This document shows positions 1 to 9,391 of a stretch of 64,000 bases of DNA, in pieces. Source of the DNA: Chitinophagaceae bacterium (lineage in GTDB: Bacteria > Bacteroidota > Bacteroidia > Chitinophagales > Chitinophagaceae); assembly GCA_023229465.1 (NCBI GenBank), contig JALNZE010000001.1, positions 124,001 through 188,000 of the forward strand, read 5' to 3'. The position numbers were made by a program, and so were the translations under genes. Numbering within the stretch: position 1 is the stretch's first letter; every line of letters starts with the position of its first letter. The notes under the pieces were generated by a model, which was not told the DNA's origin, searched no databases, and saw nothing but the letters and a program-made list of their open reading frames with translations.

Positions 1-40
1 TTTTATTTGACATTAGTCCTGAACAACCAGATCAAAATGA

Positions 41-1762
41 TTAGTTGAGTTTTTCCATTTCTTTAGCTGTAAACTCCATAAGGGTTTTAATATGTTCGGG
101 AGACAGATCAAATTTTAATCCTGCAGCAGCATATAATGCCGGAAGTGTTTGGGTTCCTCCCAGGCTTAGTGCATTAATATAATTTTGTAAAGCCTTCTGC
201 GGATTTTGCTGGTACTGCATCCATAAACCAATGGCCCCTAATTGGGCAATGCCATATTCTATATAATAGAAAGGCACTTCAAATAAATGCAACTGTCGCT
301 GCCAGCCTATTTGACGATAGGCATCGAGCCCTGTAAAATCGATACTACTGGTAGAAAATTCAGTTAGAATCTCCATCCATTTGCTCGTTCTCTCTTCAAC
401 AGTATGTTGTGGGTGCTCATACACCCAATGTTGAAATTTATCAATGATGGCGATCCAGGGAAAAATGGTGATGGTTCTTTCTAATTGGTGTTCTTTGGCC
501 CGTTTCAGGTCATCTGCATTCTCAAAAAAAGCTTCCCAATGATTCATGCTAAACAATTCCATAGACATACTGGCCACTTCCGCTATCTCCATCGGATATT
601 CTTTAAAGGCGCTTAACGATAATGTATGTGCCAGGAAAGAATGAATGGCATGACCACCCTCGTGCACCATGGTAGTAACATCACTCATTTGCGAAGCGGC
701 ATTCATAAAAATGAATGGGGCGCCACTTTCTGTTAAAGGGCAATTGTACCCCCCCGGCGCTTTGCCTTTGCGACTTTCGAGGTCGAAATGTTTTAACTCA
801 TTCATCTTACGAAGGCAGTCTGCAAAAAAAGGATTGAGCTGTTCAAAACAGGCAACTGATTTTTCATACAAATCATTCCCATCCGTAAACGGTTTCAAGG
901 GTTCTGTTCCTTCGGCCTCAGCTTCTGTATCCCATGGACGCAATGTTTCCAGCGCTAATTTTTCTTTTTTCCGCTGGTTTATTTTTTCAATCAGCGGCAT
1001 CACATGCAGTTTTACGGCCTCATGAAACTGAAAACAATCTTCTTTGGTATAATCGAAACGGCCCAGCTCAACAAACTTATAATCACGGTAATTTGCGAAG
1101 CCGGCGTTTTTAGCTACCGCATCTCTTTTTTGAATGAGCCCAGTGTATAGATCATGCATGGCCCGTTGATCCTGCAACCTTCGATCCTGAATTTTACGAT
1201 ATACCTGTTCGCGTAAATTTCTGTCGTGGCTTTCCAGAAATTTGGCCGCCTGTTGCAGGGTATATTCGTGGCCATTCACCTCAATCATCATCTTACCGGC
1301 AATGGCGCCGTATTGCTGTTGCATCACACTTAGCTCTGCCTGTAAAGGGATATTGGCTTCGCGGAAGAGATCAATATTTTTTTTTACACTGCGTAGATAG
1401 GTGAAATATGTCTGCTCATCCAATTCATTGGTAAGAGGGCAATCCACCAGTTTACGATTCAGCAGATCGGCATAAGGTTGCAGTTTGGGTTGAATTTCCA
1501 AACAGAAATAAGTAAAAGCATCTTCCAGCGCTTTATTGGTTGTATCACAGGTCATTTTAATCTGCCGCCAGCAGGCATCTTCGCTTACTACGGCTTCCAT
1601 TTCGCTCATATCTTTCAGCCATTGTTCCAGATCGGAAGCTGAGTTCAGGGGCCTGTCTGAAAGATTTTTAAAAAATGGCTCTAAAGATTCCCAATTGGTA
1701 ACTAAAAAATCAAGGGGTACAAAATGACGTTCTAATTTTTTGATATCCGCGCTTAATGACAT
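41..1762 (-). CDS. M3 family oligoendopeptidase (PepF-like)
   Basis: Cytoplasmic zinc metallopeptidase that degrades oligopeptides, 573 residues, the usual size for the PepF/M3 family. The zinc site is clear: H367-E368-G-G-H371 is the HExxH motif, and the EIAEVASMSMEL stretch about 25 residues later supplies the third ligand. The N-terminal half is helical, as in M3 enzymes. No signal peptide is visible. It starts at an ATG and is divergent from mutL, with a large palindrome between the two genes. Family assignment is firm. The natural substrate cannot be read from sequence. Confidence 0.93.
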   Translation of the reverse strand: MSLSADIKKLERHFVPLDFLVTNWESLEPFFKNLSDRPLNSASDLEQWLKDMSEMEAVVSEDACWRQIKMTCDTTNKALEDAFTYFCLEIQPKLQPYADLLNRKLVDCPLTNELDEQTYFTYLRSVKKNIDLFREANIPLQAELSVMQQQYGAIAGKMMIEVNGHEYTLQQAAKFLESHDRNLREQVYRKIQDRRLQDQRAMHDLYTGLIQKRDAVAKNAGFANYRDYKFVELGRFDYTKEDCFQFHEAVKLHVMPLIEKINQRKKEKLALETLRPWDTEAEAEGTEPLKPFTDGNDLYEKSVACFEQLNPFFADCLRKMNELKHFDLESRKGKAPGGYNCPLTESGAPFIFMNAASQMSDVTTMVHEGGHAIHSFLAHTLSLSAFKEYPMEIAEVASMSMELFSMNHWEAFFENADDLKRAKEHQLERTITIFPWIAIIDKFQHWVYEHPQHTVEERTSKWMEILTEFSTSSIDFTGLDAYRQIGWQRQLHLFEVPFYYIEYGIAQLGAIGLWMQYQQNPQKALQNYINALSLGGTQTLPALYAAAGLKFDLSPEHIKTLMEFTAKEMEKLN

Positions 1763-1797
1763 TTATAGCTGTTTAAGGTGCGAATTTAGCGTAAGGG

Positions 1798-1837
1798 GCT
1801 AACTTTTGAAAAGTTTTAAAACTTTTTAAAAGTTAGC
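1798..1837. repeat. 40-bp near-perfect palindrome in a divergent promoter region
   Basis: Two 20-nt arms abut with no spacer and differ at one pair. The ends are GCTAACTTTT and AAAAGTTAGC; the centre is AAAAGTTTTAAAACTTTT. It lies 35 bp from the peptidase start and 43 bp from the mutL start, so it can affect both promoters. It could be an operator or a cruciform-forming site. It is not a normal terminator position, since no gene ends there. Confidence 0.75.
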
Positions 1838-1880
1838 AGAGAGTGGTATTTTTACAAACTTCATTAAAAAAGGCATTGTA

Positions 1881-3701
1881 GTGGCGGATATCATACAGTT
1901 ATTACCGGATAATATAGCAAATCAGATAGCCGCGGGTGAGGTAATCCAGCGGCCTGCCAGCGCCGTGAAAGAACTATTAGAAAATGCGGCCGATGCCGGT
2001 GCCACTGAAATAAGCCTGGTAATTACGGATGCCGGTAAAGCATTGATACAAGTGATAGATAATGGCAAGGGCATGAGTGAAACGGATGCAAGAATGGCTT
2101 TTGAACGGCATGCCACCAGTAAGATCAGGAATATTGAGGACCTTTTTCGCATAAAGACTATGGGCTTTCGGGGAGAAGCCCTGGCATCTATAGCGGCTGT
2201 TGCCCAGGTAGCCATGAAAACACGCAGAGCGGAGGATGAATTAGGCACCTATATTGAAATTGAGAATAGTTTTGCTATTAAACAGGAAGTCTGTGCCGGT
2301 ACCCCCGGTACCAGCATCAGTATGAAGAACCTGTTCTTTAATGTTCCGGCACGCAGGAATTTTTTAAAGAGCAATGCGGCAGAAACGCGGCATATAGTAG
2401 AAGAGTTTATTCGTGTTGCGATGGCATTTCCTTCTGTATTCTTTTCGATGAAAAGTAATGGGCAAGAAGTTTTTCACCTGGAAGCGGGCAGTTTAAAACA
2501 ACGGATTGTACAGATACTCGGCAGTTCTTACAATGCCAAACTGGTAAGTGTACATGAAGAAACAGATTACATGAATATTTACGGTTTTGTAGGAAAACCG
2601 GAAACAGCCAGGAAAACCAGAGGAGATCAGTATTTTTTTGTGAACAACCGTTTCATCAAAAGCGCCTATTTAAATCATGCTGTAAATACTGCCTTCGATG
2701 AGATGATTGCCAAAGACAGTTTTCCGAGTTATGTGTTGTATATAGACCTTGATCCATCGCAGATAGATATCAACGTACATCCAACCAAACAGGAAATCAA
2801 GTTTGAAGATGAAAAAATAATTTATGCATTTGTGCAGGCTGCTGTTAAGCATGCACTGGCACAATTCAGCATTGCACCTTCACTCGACTTTACGTTGAAT
2901 GCAGAGATACAGGGACTGGATGCAGTTAGCAAACCTTTTACTACAGATAAGAGAGATGCTGCTGTTGCTTCCAGTCTTTTTCAAACCTTTACCCAAAAGA
3001 ATCAGGCGCATTTTATTGAGAAGTCTGATAAGAGTGAACTTAAGCACTGGAAAGAATTTTATGAAGGCGCTAAGCCTGGAGTTGGGAATCCGGAGCCGGG
3101 GAACCGGCAACAACTTCAGACTCTTCACATTCTTCCCGATACTGCATTATTACAACTCCACCATACCTATATCATTGCTTCTACCAATAGTGGCTTCTTA
3201 CTGGTTCACCAGCAATTGGCGCATGAAAGGGTATTGTATGAACGATTTAGTATTGCAGGACATGGCCAACAAATGGCCACACAAAAAAGCTTATTTCCGG
3301 CCACACTGGAGCTGGCAGGGGCTGATGCTTCTTTACTAACGGATTTATTACCGGATCTGCAAACTATCGGTTACCAGGTAGAGCCCTTTGGCAATAACAG
3401 TTTTGTAATACAGGGCATCCCCGCTGATGTGTTACCTGGCAATGAAAAACATTCCATTGAATTATTGATTGAACAGTTTAAACATTTCAGCAGCGATATC
3501 AAATTTAGCAAGCGGGAAAAACTGGTGAGGTGTATGGCAAGACAACAGGCCATTAAAGCCGGACAAACCTTATCACAAAAAGAAATGCTGGTATTGGTAG
3601 AAGATTTATTCACCTGCAGCAGTCCGAATATTACCCCAACAGGAAGCCCAACTTATCTTGAGTTTAAGGAAGATTACCTGGACAGGATGTTTGGAAGGTA
3701 A
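1881..3701 (+). CDS. mutL: DNA mismatch repair protein MutL
   Basis: MutL couples mismatch recognition by MutS to strand removal. The protein has 606 residues and begins at GTG. The N-terminal GHKL ATPase shows the expected motifs: ELLENAADAGA, DNGKGM, TSKI and GFRGEALASI. A variable linker (about 330-420) precedes the C-terminal dimerisation domain. In MutL homologues with endonuclease activity that domain carries DQHAxxER; here residues 443-450 read HQQLAHER, so the first Asp is His and the His is Gln. ATPase and dimer functions look intact, but the nicking activity is uncertain. The gene has its own promoter region shared with the divergent peptidase gene. Confidence 0.95.
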   Translation: MADIIQLLPDNIANQIAAGEVIQRPASAVKELLENAADAGATEISLVITDAGKALIQVIDNGKGMSETDARMAFERHATSKIRNIEDLFRIKTMGFRGEALASIAAVAQVAMKTRRAEDELGTYIEIENSFAIKQEVCAGTPGTSISMKNLFFNVPARRNFLKSNAAETRHIVEEFIRVAMAFPSVFFSMKSNGQEVFHLEAGSLKQRIVQILGSSYNAKLVSVHEETDYMNIYGFVGKPETARKTRGDQYFFVNNRFIKSAYLNHAVNTAFDEMIAKDSFPSYVLYIDLDPSQIDINVHPTKQEIKFEDEKIIYAFVQAAVKHALAQFSIAPSLDFTLNAEIQGLDAVSKPFTTDKRDAAVASSLFQTFTQKNQAHFIEKSDKSELKHWKEFYEGAKPGVGNPEPGNRQQLQTLHILPDTALLQLHHTYIIASTNSGFLLVHQQLAHERVLYERFSIAGHGQQMATQKSLFPATLELAGADASLLTDLLPDLQTIGYQVEPFGNNSFVIQGIPADVLPGNEKHSIELLIEQFKHFSSDIKFSKREKLVRCMARQQAIKAGQTLSQKEMLVLVEDLFTCSSPNITPTGSPTYLEFKEDYLDRMFGR

Positions 3702-3712
3702 GGGTGAACTAT

Positions 3713-5023
3713 TCAATACTTGTCCATCACCGCGGATAAAAACTTCTCCACTCCTTTCCGGATAGTAGAGGCCGGGGTTTGATGTGCGTTGACCAGTACC
3801 GAAAAAATAATTTGTTTGCCTTTGTGTGTGGTGATATAACCGCTTAGCGCTACATGATTACTGAGTGTGCCTGTTTTGGCATGGATACGGCCTCCATAAT
3901 TTTTATATAAGCTGCTTAAAGTTCCTTCTCCTCCTGTTGGAAAAATTTCTTTGATACGCTCCCATTTAAATTCATTCTTCATTTGTGTAAGTACCCAAAC
4001 AAAATCCTGTGGCGTAAAGAGGTTATACCGGCTGAGCCCGGAGCCATCTACCCATTTTGGTTTTTGCGGCAGATTTTGCAGATCGGATTTTAATAAAGTA
4101 TCAATAATTTTTGCAGTGTTCATCATGGCTAACTTTTCATTACTAACCATGAGTAAGGTTTGTTCTGCAAAGAAGTTATCACTACGATGCATCATTAGTT
4201 TGAGTAATGAATCCGTTGGCTGGGAATAGATTTTACCAAGATCGGGGTGTTGGTTAATTTTATAATGAATGGGTGTTACTTTGTTTTTCAGTGTATCATT
4301 CAACAATTGAATCGTTGCCAGGTTACCCGCGGTATAAAATGGTATCGTAGTAGATGAAAATTTATTGACAGCAGCGGTAACAAAAAACAAATCAGATCCA
4401 TACGCCCTGTTAATCAGGAAGGCTCCATTTGAATGGGCAATGGCTTCTTCCAAAGGTTTTTGAAAATAAGAAGGCACTGCCCTGAATCCGCCCTTCATGG
4501 TAAAACCAGCAAGGTTGCCATACGCGGGCATGGCAGATCTTTCGGCCATATAGTCGCTTTTATAATCATCCCAGGCCCAACCGGCGCCCAGCGCCTCCTC
4601 TTTCCAGTTTTCATCGGTTAATAAAATTCTTTTTTGTTTTGCAAGAAAATCAAAAACGGGTTGGTTTTTAAAATCAGGGTGTAAGAAACTGGCATCTGCA
4701 TTGCCCTCCACTTCGATGGTTCCATCTCCTTTATCAACATACCTGATGCCTGCCAGGCTATCCCCTAAATTTTTCATGGCGGCATAGCAGGTGAAAATTT
4801 TTGTATTACTTGCAGGAACAAAAAATTTATCGCCCTGGTAATTATAGAGGTATTGACCTGTTAACGGATCATAGAGGCTGATACCCACATGGGCAGGAGC
4901 AAAATCGGCATTATTCAGTATATCATTTTGCGCTTCTCTGGCAATTTTTTTTTGTATGCTGCAGGAAGGGAGGATTACTAAAAAGTAAGTGGTAACAAGT
5001 AGAAAAAAGAAATTTTGCTTCAT
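3713..5023 (-). CDS. dacB: D-alanyl-D-alanine carboxypeptidase/endopeptidase (PBP4, S13)
   Basis: Periplasmic penicillin-binding protein that trims or opens peptidoglycan cross-links, 436 residues. The N-terminus has a lipoprotein signal ending LPSC, so it should be membrane-anchored. Active-site motifs are present in order: S72-N-T-K75, SRYN (in SGLSRYN) and KTG (in HAKTGTL). Convergent with mutL with an 11-bp gap. Assignment to S13 is firm; the balance of carboxypeptidase against endopeptidase activity cannot be told from sequence. Confidence 0.93.
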   Translation of the reverse strand: MKQNFFFLLVTTYFLVILPSCSIQKKIAREAQNDILNNADFAPAHVGISLYDPLTGQYLYNYQGDKFFVPASNTKIFTCYAAMKNLGDSLAGIRYVDKGDGTIEVEGNADASFLHPDFKNQPVFDFLAKQKRILLTDENWKEEALGAGWAWDDYKSDYMAERSAMPAYGNLAGFTMKGGFRAVPSYFQKPLEEAIAHSNGAFLINRAYGSDLFFVTAAVNKFSSTTIPFYTAGNLATIQLLNDTLKNKVTPIHYKINQHPDLGKIYSQPTDSLLKLMMHRSDNFFAEQTLLMVSNEKLAMMNTAKIIDTLLKSDLQNLPQKPKWVDGSGLSRYNLFTPQDFVWVLTQMKNEFKWERIKEIFPTGGEGTLSSLYKNYGGRIHAKTGTLSNHVALSGYITTHKGKQIIFSVLVNAHQTPASTIRKGVEKFLSAVMDKY

Positions 5024-5089
5024 TCGGTACTATTTTATGAGAGAGCCCGTCATATTTATCTAACCAAACCAACTCCAGGCTCCTAACTT

Positions 5090-6223
5090 CTAACTCCTCT
5101 CCACCGCCCTAAGCCATCTTTCAGGAATATCGTTTTTACCCGCTATCAGATAATCCTGGTAACTGCAAGCTACATATTTACCATCATGCAATTGCATCCA
5201 CCAGCGTCCGGTACGTTTACTACGAAGGAAAACAGTTTCTACTTCAGCAAATGCCATAGTAAATTCATCAAATTCAGCGCGGTTATCGAGTGTAGCTTCG
5301 TTTTTGCCTTTATGAATACCATCCATTACATACCAAAGCATATGTGATAGCTGTTTAGCGGTTAGGCTATGATGGTCCTGTTCAGGGATATAGCCATAGA
5401 TACCAATACTGCTGCAGGTATGGCTCATACCTGCATATTGCATGAGAGTGCAGGCTTCTTCCCCATTAAAACCGTTGGGAGTAATATGATTGGCCGGAGC
5501 ATGTGCATGCTGGATAGCGGCTATATCAAAACTAAATAATTCGCTGTTACGGATAGAAGGTTCCATTTCTTCCAGCGCTTCCTTTACTTTACCTACCCTG
5601 TAACAATCAAACCCCAGTTTATGAATGGTTTCAAGCATTTGCGGGTGCATGAAATAACTCTGAAAACCAATATGGGTATAATGTTTCAGGTAATTGGGAA
5701 CACCGGTAAACATCTCCACCAGAAAATTATCAGCTGCCAGTACGCTATCCATATCCAGGTCGATACGGGAATCTACTGAAGCCACATCGATAATTTTATA
5801 TAATGACCCATAGGCCTGGTATTGTGCCAGGGTATTATCGTGCGAGCCGCCGATAATGATTATTTTTTTGCCCATCTCTATCAGTACACTTACTACTACA
5901 CGAAGTGCCGCATAACTATCCTGTAAACTGGCGCCACATTTTACATTACCCAGATCGGCTACCCTAACCTCGGTATGCCAATGAAATAAAGCATAAAATT
6001 CGGCCCTGATAGCATCCGGCGAACCGGTATTGGTATGTTGTAATCCGCCCCCCCTCATTTCACCGCAACCCACCAGTACCATATCTGCATCAGAAATGTC
6101 AGGGAAAGACGCATCATATACGGCAATATGTTTGCCGAGCTGGGTGTCTTTGAAACCTTCATCATTAGAAAGACGGGCAATGTTTACCGGTTCGAGAAAA
6201 TCAATCAATGTTTGTAGCGACAT
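5090..6223 (-). CDS. Ureohydrolase-fold protein (formimidoylglutamase-like) with altered metal site
   Basis: 377 residues with the arginase/agmatinase fold; Bacteroidota homologues are usually called formimidoylglutamase (histidine breakdown). The three signature blocks can be aligned: GGSHDN at 125-130 for GGDHS, DSRID at 151-155 for DAHxD, and SFDIA at 231-235 for SFDxD. His128, Asp151, Asp155 and Asp233 remain, but the central His is Arg153 and the last Asp is Ala235. Two of the six manganese ligands are therefore replaced. No other hut gene is nearby. The fold is fairly certain; catalytic activity is doubtful. Confidence 0.8.
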   Translation of the reverse strand: MSLQTLIDFLEPVNIARLSNDEGFKDTQLGKHIAVYDASFPDISDADMVLVGCGEMRGGGLQHTNTGSPDAIRAEFYALFHWHTEVRVADLGNVKCGASLQDSYAALRVVVSVLIEMGKKIIIIGGSHDNTLAQYQAYGSLYKIIDVASVDSRIDLDMDSVLAADNFLVEMFTGVPNYLKHYTHIGFQSYFMHPQMLETIHKLGFDCYRVGKVKEALEEMEPSIRNSELFSFDIAAIQHAHAPANHITPNGFNGEEACTLMQYAGMSHTCSSIGIYGYIPEQDHHSLTAKQLSHMLWYVMDGIHKGKNEATLDNRAEFDEFTMAFAEVETVFLRSKRTGRWWMQLHDGKYVACSYQDYLIAGKNDIPERWLRAVERS

Positions 6224-6283
6224 GTGGATATTATTAGCAATCTTGAAACGTAAAACAGGGTAAAATATTGTTTACACGATCCG

Positions 6284-6988
6284 CTAGTCTGCATATTTAT
6301 AGCCTACACCGCGAACAGAATAGAAGTGTTTGGGGTTGCGGCTGTCTGCTTCAAAATATTTTCTAAAACTGAGTATAAAATTATCAATCGTACGGGTGGT
6401 GGGATACACATTATACCCCCAAACTACCTGCAATATTTTTTCCCGTGTTACCACATCCCCTTTGTTTTCGATGAGTAACTTCAACAACATAGCCTCTTTT
6501 TTGCTCAATTCAATTTGCTGACCGTTCCAGGTGCTTGCATGCTGTGCATTAAAATCAATTGTATTTTCACCAAAAGTATACACATCTCCAATACCTTCTT
6601 TTACCTGAATCTTCTTATTCTTCCTGATAAGTTTATCTACCCGAAGCAATAGTTCTTCCAGGTTAAAAGGTTTTGAGAGGTAATCATCCGCCCCTTTTTT
6701 TAAACCCAATACCCTGTCTGCACCACTATTGCGGGCGCTAAGCATTAATATGGGAACGTCATTATTATTTACCCGAACACTCTCTGTTACGCTGATACCA
6801 TCTATTTCAGGTAGCATGATATCCATAATGATCAGATCAAAATATTCATTACTTATCTTTCGCAAAGCTTCCGCTCCATCATAGGCCGAAGTAACCTCAT
6901 AACCCTCCATCTCAAGGTTCAGTTTAAGCGCCTCATGAAGGTTTTCCTCATCTTCTACTACTAATATATTGGCTTTGCCGTTATTCAT
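6284..6988 (-). CDS. Response regulator, OmpR/PhoB family
   Basis: DNA-binding half of a two-component pair, 234 residues. The receiver domain (1-120) has the phosphoacceptor D56 in IIMDIMLP and the conserved K106 in LSKPF. The C-terminal winged helix (about 135-234) ends with the typical SVRGVGYKYAD. It overlaps the upstream sensor kinase gene by 4 bp, so the pair is translationally coupled. It is the last gene of the operon yicC-gldH-kinase-regulator. The signal and target genes are unknown. Confidence 0.95.
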   Translation of the reverse strand: MNNGKANILVVEDEENLHEALKLNLEMEGYEVTSAYDGAEALRKISNEYFDLIIMDIMLPEIDGISVTESVRVNNNDVPILMLSARNSGADRVLGLKKGADDYLSKPFNLEELLLRVDKLIRKNKKIQVKEGIGDVYTFGENTIDFNAQHASTWNGQQIELSKKEAMLLKLLIENKGDVVTREKILQVVWGYNVYPTTRTIDNFILSFRKYFEADSRNPKHFYSVRGVGYKYAD

Positions 6989-7962
6989 ATGGTTCGTAAT
7001 ACGACTGTAAATTTACAGCCTGTGGGTTGGTTGTCTGTTACAGTAATGTAACCATTATGGGTTTCTAATATTTTTTTACAAAGGTATAAACCCAGTCCGG
7101 TTCCTTTGGTTCTACGGGTATTTTCGTTGCCACTCCTGTAGAATTTATCAAATATCTTTTTCTTCTCACTATCATCAATACCTTGTCCTTCATCACTTAC
7201 GATCAGTTTTATCTGTTTTTCTGCTTCCCCCAGAGATACCGTAACAGGGGCTTCTTTGGGTGAATATTTCAACGCGTTTTCCAGCAGGTTATTAACCAGC
7301 ATCTGCAATAAAAGGGTTTCTCCGTGCAAATAAATACCCTCCGCAATTTGTTCAAGTATTACCCGGGAGGGGAATCTATTCTTAAAATCATCTATACAAC
7401 TTTCAACAATATCTGTAAGATGAACTTGTTGTTTGGAGGAAGTATAAGCCCCCGCATCCAGTTGAGAGGCAAAAAGCACATTATTACAAAGTGTGTTCAA
7501 CCGGTTAGCTTCCTGTAATGTATTACTGATAAGCTTTTGTTGTGTTTCCTCATCCAGTTTTCTTTTTTGCAGGGTTTCAAGGTTTAATTGTGTGATAGCT
7601 ATAGGCGTTTTTAATTCATGCGTAATTGCCATCATAAAATTCTGCTGTTGCTGTGACAATTTTAATTGACGCCGGGTTGCCCTGAATACAAATACGGTAC
7701 CTAATACAATTAACGCCAGAAAGGTGAACCCCTCTCCAATATATTGGGTTGTTTTTCTTTTCCGGGCTTCTTCTATAGCAAGCGTAGCTGAATAATAGGC
7801 GGGATCATCTTTGCGCAACTCACTTAACCGGATATTGGTAATATCCTTGTTTTGTTTTTCCAGTTCAATAAACCACCATCCGAGAGCAGCCACCATATAC
7901 AGGAATAATACCCAATAGGCCAGTGTAACCATGACTAATTTCTGCTGCTTAAACATTTTCAT
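6985..7962 (-). CDS. Membrane sensor histidine kinase
   Basis: Sensor partner of the adjacent OmpR-type regulator, 325 residues. Two membrane segments (about 11-33 and 76-93) enclose a short periplasmic loop of roughly 40 residues, too small for a classical sensing domain. The H-box is AITHELKTP with H115. The N-box (NNLLENALKY) and G-boxes (DEGQGID, GTGLGLYL) are intact, so kinase activity is expected. It overlaps the gldH stop by 4 bp on one side and the regulator start on the other. The small sensor loop suggests sensing at or in the membrane (inference). Confidence 0.94.
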   Translation of the reverse strand: MKMFKQQKLVMVTLAYWVLFLYMVAALGWWFIELEKQNKDITNIRLSELRKDDPAYYSATLAIEEARKRKTTQYIGEGFTFLALIVLGTVFVFRATRRQLKLSQQQQNFMMAITHELKTPIAITQLNLETLQKRKLDEETQQKLISNTLQEANRLNTLCNNVLFASQLDAGAYTSSKQQVHLTDIVESCIDDFKNRFPSRVILEQIAEGIYLHGETLLLQMLVNNLLENALKYSPKEAPVTVSLGEAEKQIKLIVSDEGQGIDDSEKKKIFDKFYRSGNENTRRTKGTGLGLYLCKKILETHNGYITVTDNQPTGCKFTVVLRTI

Positions 7963-8435
7963 GGCTCTTTATATGGTATAACTTTTTCAACACGTATGCC
8001 GGCATTCAAAACAAACTGGAGTGGTTCTTCCCGCATTTGATGTTGGAGAGTAAAAGTATAGATCCCCTTTTTTAGTTTTACAGGGGAGCGGGTAATACGG
8101 GCACGATGATCAAATACATCGTCCATACCTGTTCCTAACCAGCCTTTGGTATTATTGGCAAGGGTAATATTAACCAACTGTATTTTAGCAGTATCCCTGG
8201 GGGCCAGCGTAGTTATATTCAGCCAAATATTATTAAAATGATAGGCATCTTCATGCCGCAGAATCACAAAGATATTATAAGAAGCCGCGGTATCTTCTAT
8301 CAAAAATGTAAAAGAAGGGGTATCGCTGTTTTTCCATTGATGTTCAGGAAAGGCCGTCATTTCTTCAAACACATCCAATGTGCCGCAGCCTGGTAACAAC
8401 AACGCGAAACAGATGAATCCAATCAATTTTTTCAC
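7959..8435 (-). CDS. gldH: Gliding motility lipoprotein GldH
   Basis: GldH is a lipoprotein of the Bacteroidota gliding machinery. The N-terminus is a lipoprotein signal with the lipobox LLPGC, and the mature part begins GTLDVFEEM, like other GldH proteins. I chose the GTG at 8435, giving 158 residues with a short basic n-region (KKLIGF). An upstream TTG at 8468 would add 11 residues and looks less natural. It lies between yicC and the two-component genes and overlaps the kinase start by 4 bp. Presence of gldH alone does not prove the cell glides. Confidence 0.85.
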   Translation of the reverse strand: MKKLIGFICFALLLPGCGTLDVFEEMTAFPEHQWKNSDTPSFTFLIEDTAASYNIFVILRHEDAYHFNNIWLNITTLAPRDTAKIQLVNITLANNTKGWLGTGMDDVFDHRARITRSPVKLKKGIYTFTLQHQMREEPLQFVLNAGIRVEKVIPYKEP

Positions 8436-8468
8436 GGAAGACAATTTGTGCAAAGATAAAGAAAGCAA

Positions 8469-9344
8469 TTATAGTACATTCAATATCTGCTCCTTCGCTT
8501 TTTCCAGTTCATCTTTCATCAAAATAACACATTTTTGAATAGTGGCGTCATATGCTTTAGAGCCGGTTGTATTGATCTCCCGGCCAAACTCCTGCAGAAT
8601 GAAGGATAATTTTTTTCCTTTACTGTTTTCTTTTTCAGAGAGAATTGACCTGAAATAGTTGCAATGGTTTTTTAAACGAACCTGTTCTTCACTAATATCA
8701 ATTTTTTCTATATAGTAAATCAGTTCCTGCTCCATCCGGTTTGCATCATAATTCTCTTTGCCAACATTTTCTTCGAGCACTTTCACCAGTCCTTCCTTAA
8801 TCTTGGTTCTACGCAAAGGTTCCAGAACGGTAATCTGATCCTGGTAAGATTCAATATTGCTGATACGGAGAAGCAAGTCAGTTTCAATGGATTTACCCTC
8901 GTCCATTCTATGTGCATTCAACTGGTGAATGGCATCTTTCAATACTGTTTCAAAAAAAATCCATTCTACATCACTGAGCATTTCAGTAGAAGGCGTAATT
9001 ACATCGGGAAGTTTAAGAATGGTGCTGAGTATATCTCCTGTTTCTAATTTCAAATCTTCGGCCAGTCTGGCAACGGGTTCAAAATATGCTTTTGCCAGAT
9101 CCGTATTGATAGATACTGGTTTGCTGGCGCCATTTTGTTTAATATTAATATTACATTCTACACTTCCGCGCTGTAACCCTTCATTCAGAATACTTCTTAT
9201 TTCAAATTCAAAGGGTTTGAGTAATGCCGGAATATTGAGGCGAAGGTCGAACTGCTTACCATTGAGTGAACGGACTTCAGCCAAATACGTTTTATCCGCT
9301 AATGTTTGTTCTGCTCTACCGTAACCTGTCATGGAATGTAACAT
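8469..9344 (-). CDS. YicC family endoribonuclease-like protein
   Basis: 291 residues, the normal size of the YicC family, whose E. coli member is an endoribonuclease. The N-terminal signature MLHSMTGYGR and the C-terminal block FILQEFGREINTTGSKA are family hallmarks. No membrane segment or signal peptide is seen. It is the first gene of the four-gene operon leading into gldH and the two-component system. Family assignment is strong; the cellular role in this phylum is not established. Confidence 0.92.
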   Translation of the reverse strand: MLHSMTGYGRAEQTLADKTYLAEVRSLNGKQFDLRLNIPALLKPFEFEIRSILNEGLQRGSVECNINIKQNGASKPVSINTDLAKAYFEPVARLAEDLKLETGDILSTILKLPDVITPSTEMLSDVEWIFFETVLKDAIHQLNAHRMDEGKSIETDLLLRISNIESYQDQITVLEPLRRTKIKEGLVKVLEENVGKENYDANRMEQELIYYIEKIDISEEQVRLKNHCNYFRSILSEKENSKGKKLSFILQEFGREINTTGSKAYDATIQKCVILMKDELEKAKEQILNVL

Positions 9345-9391
9345 AATCTGAATCGTTATTGCGTAAAAGTAGTTGAACGAAAGGAGAATTG

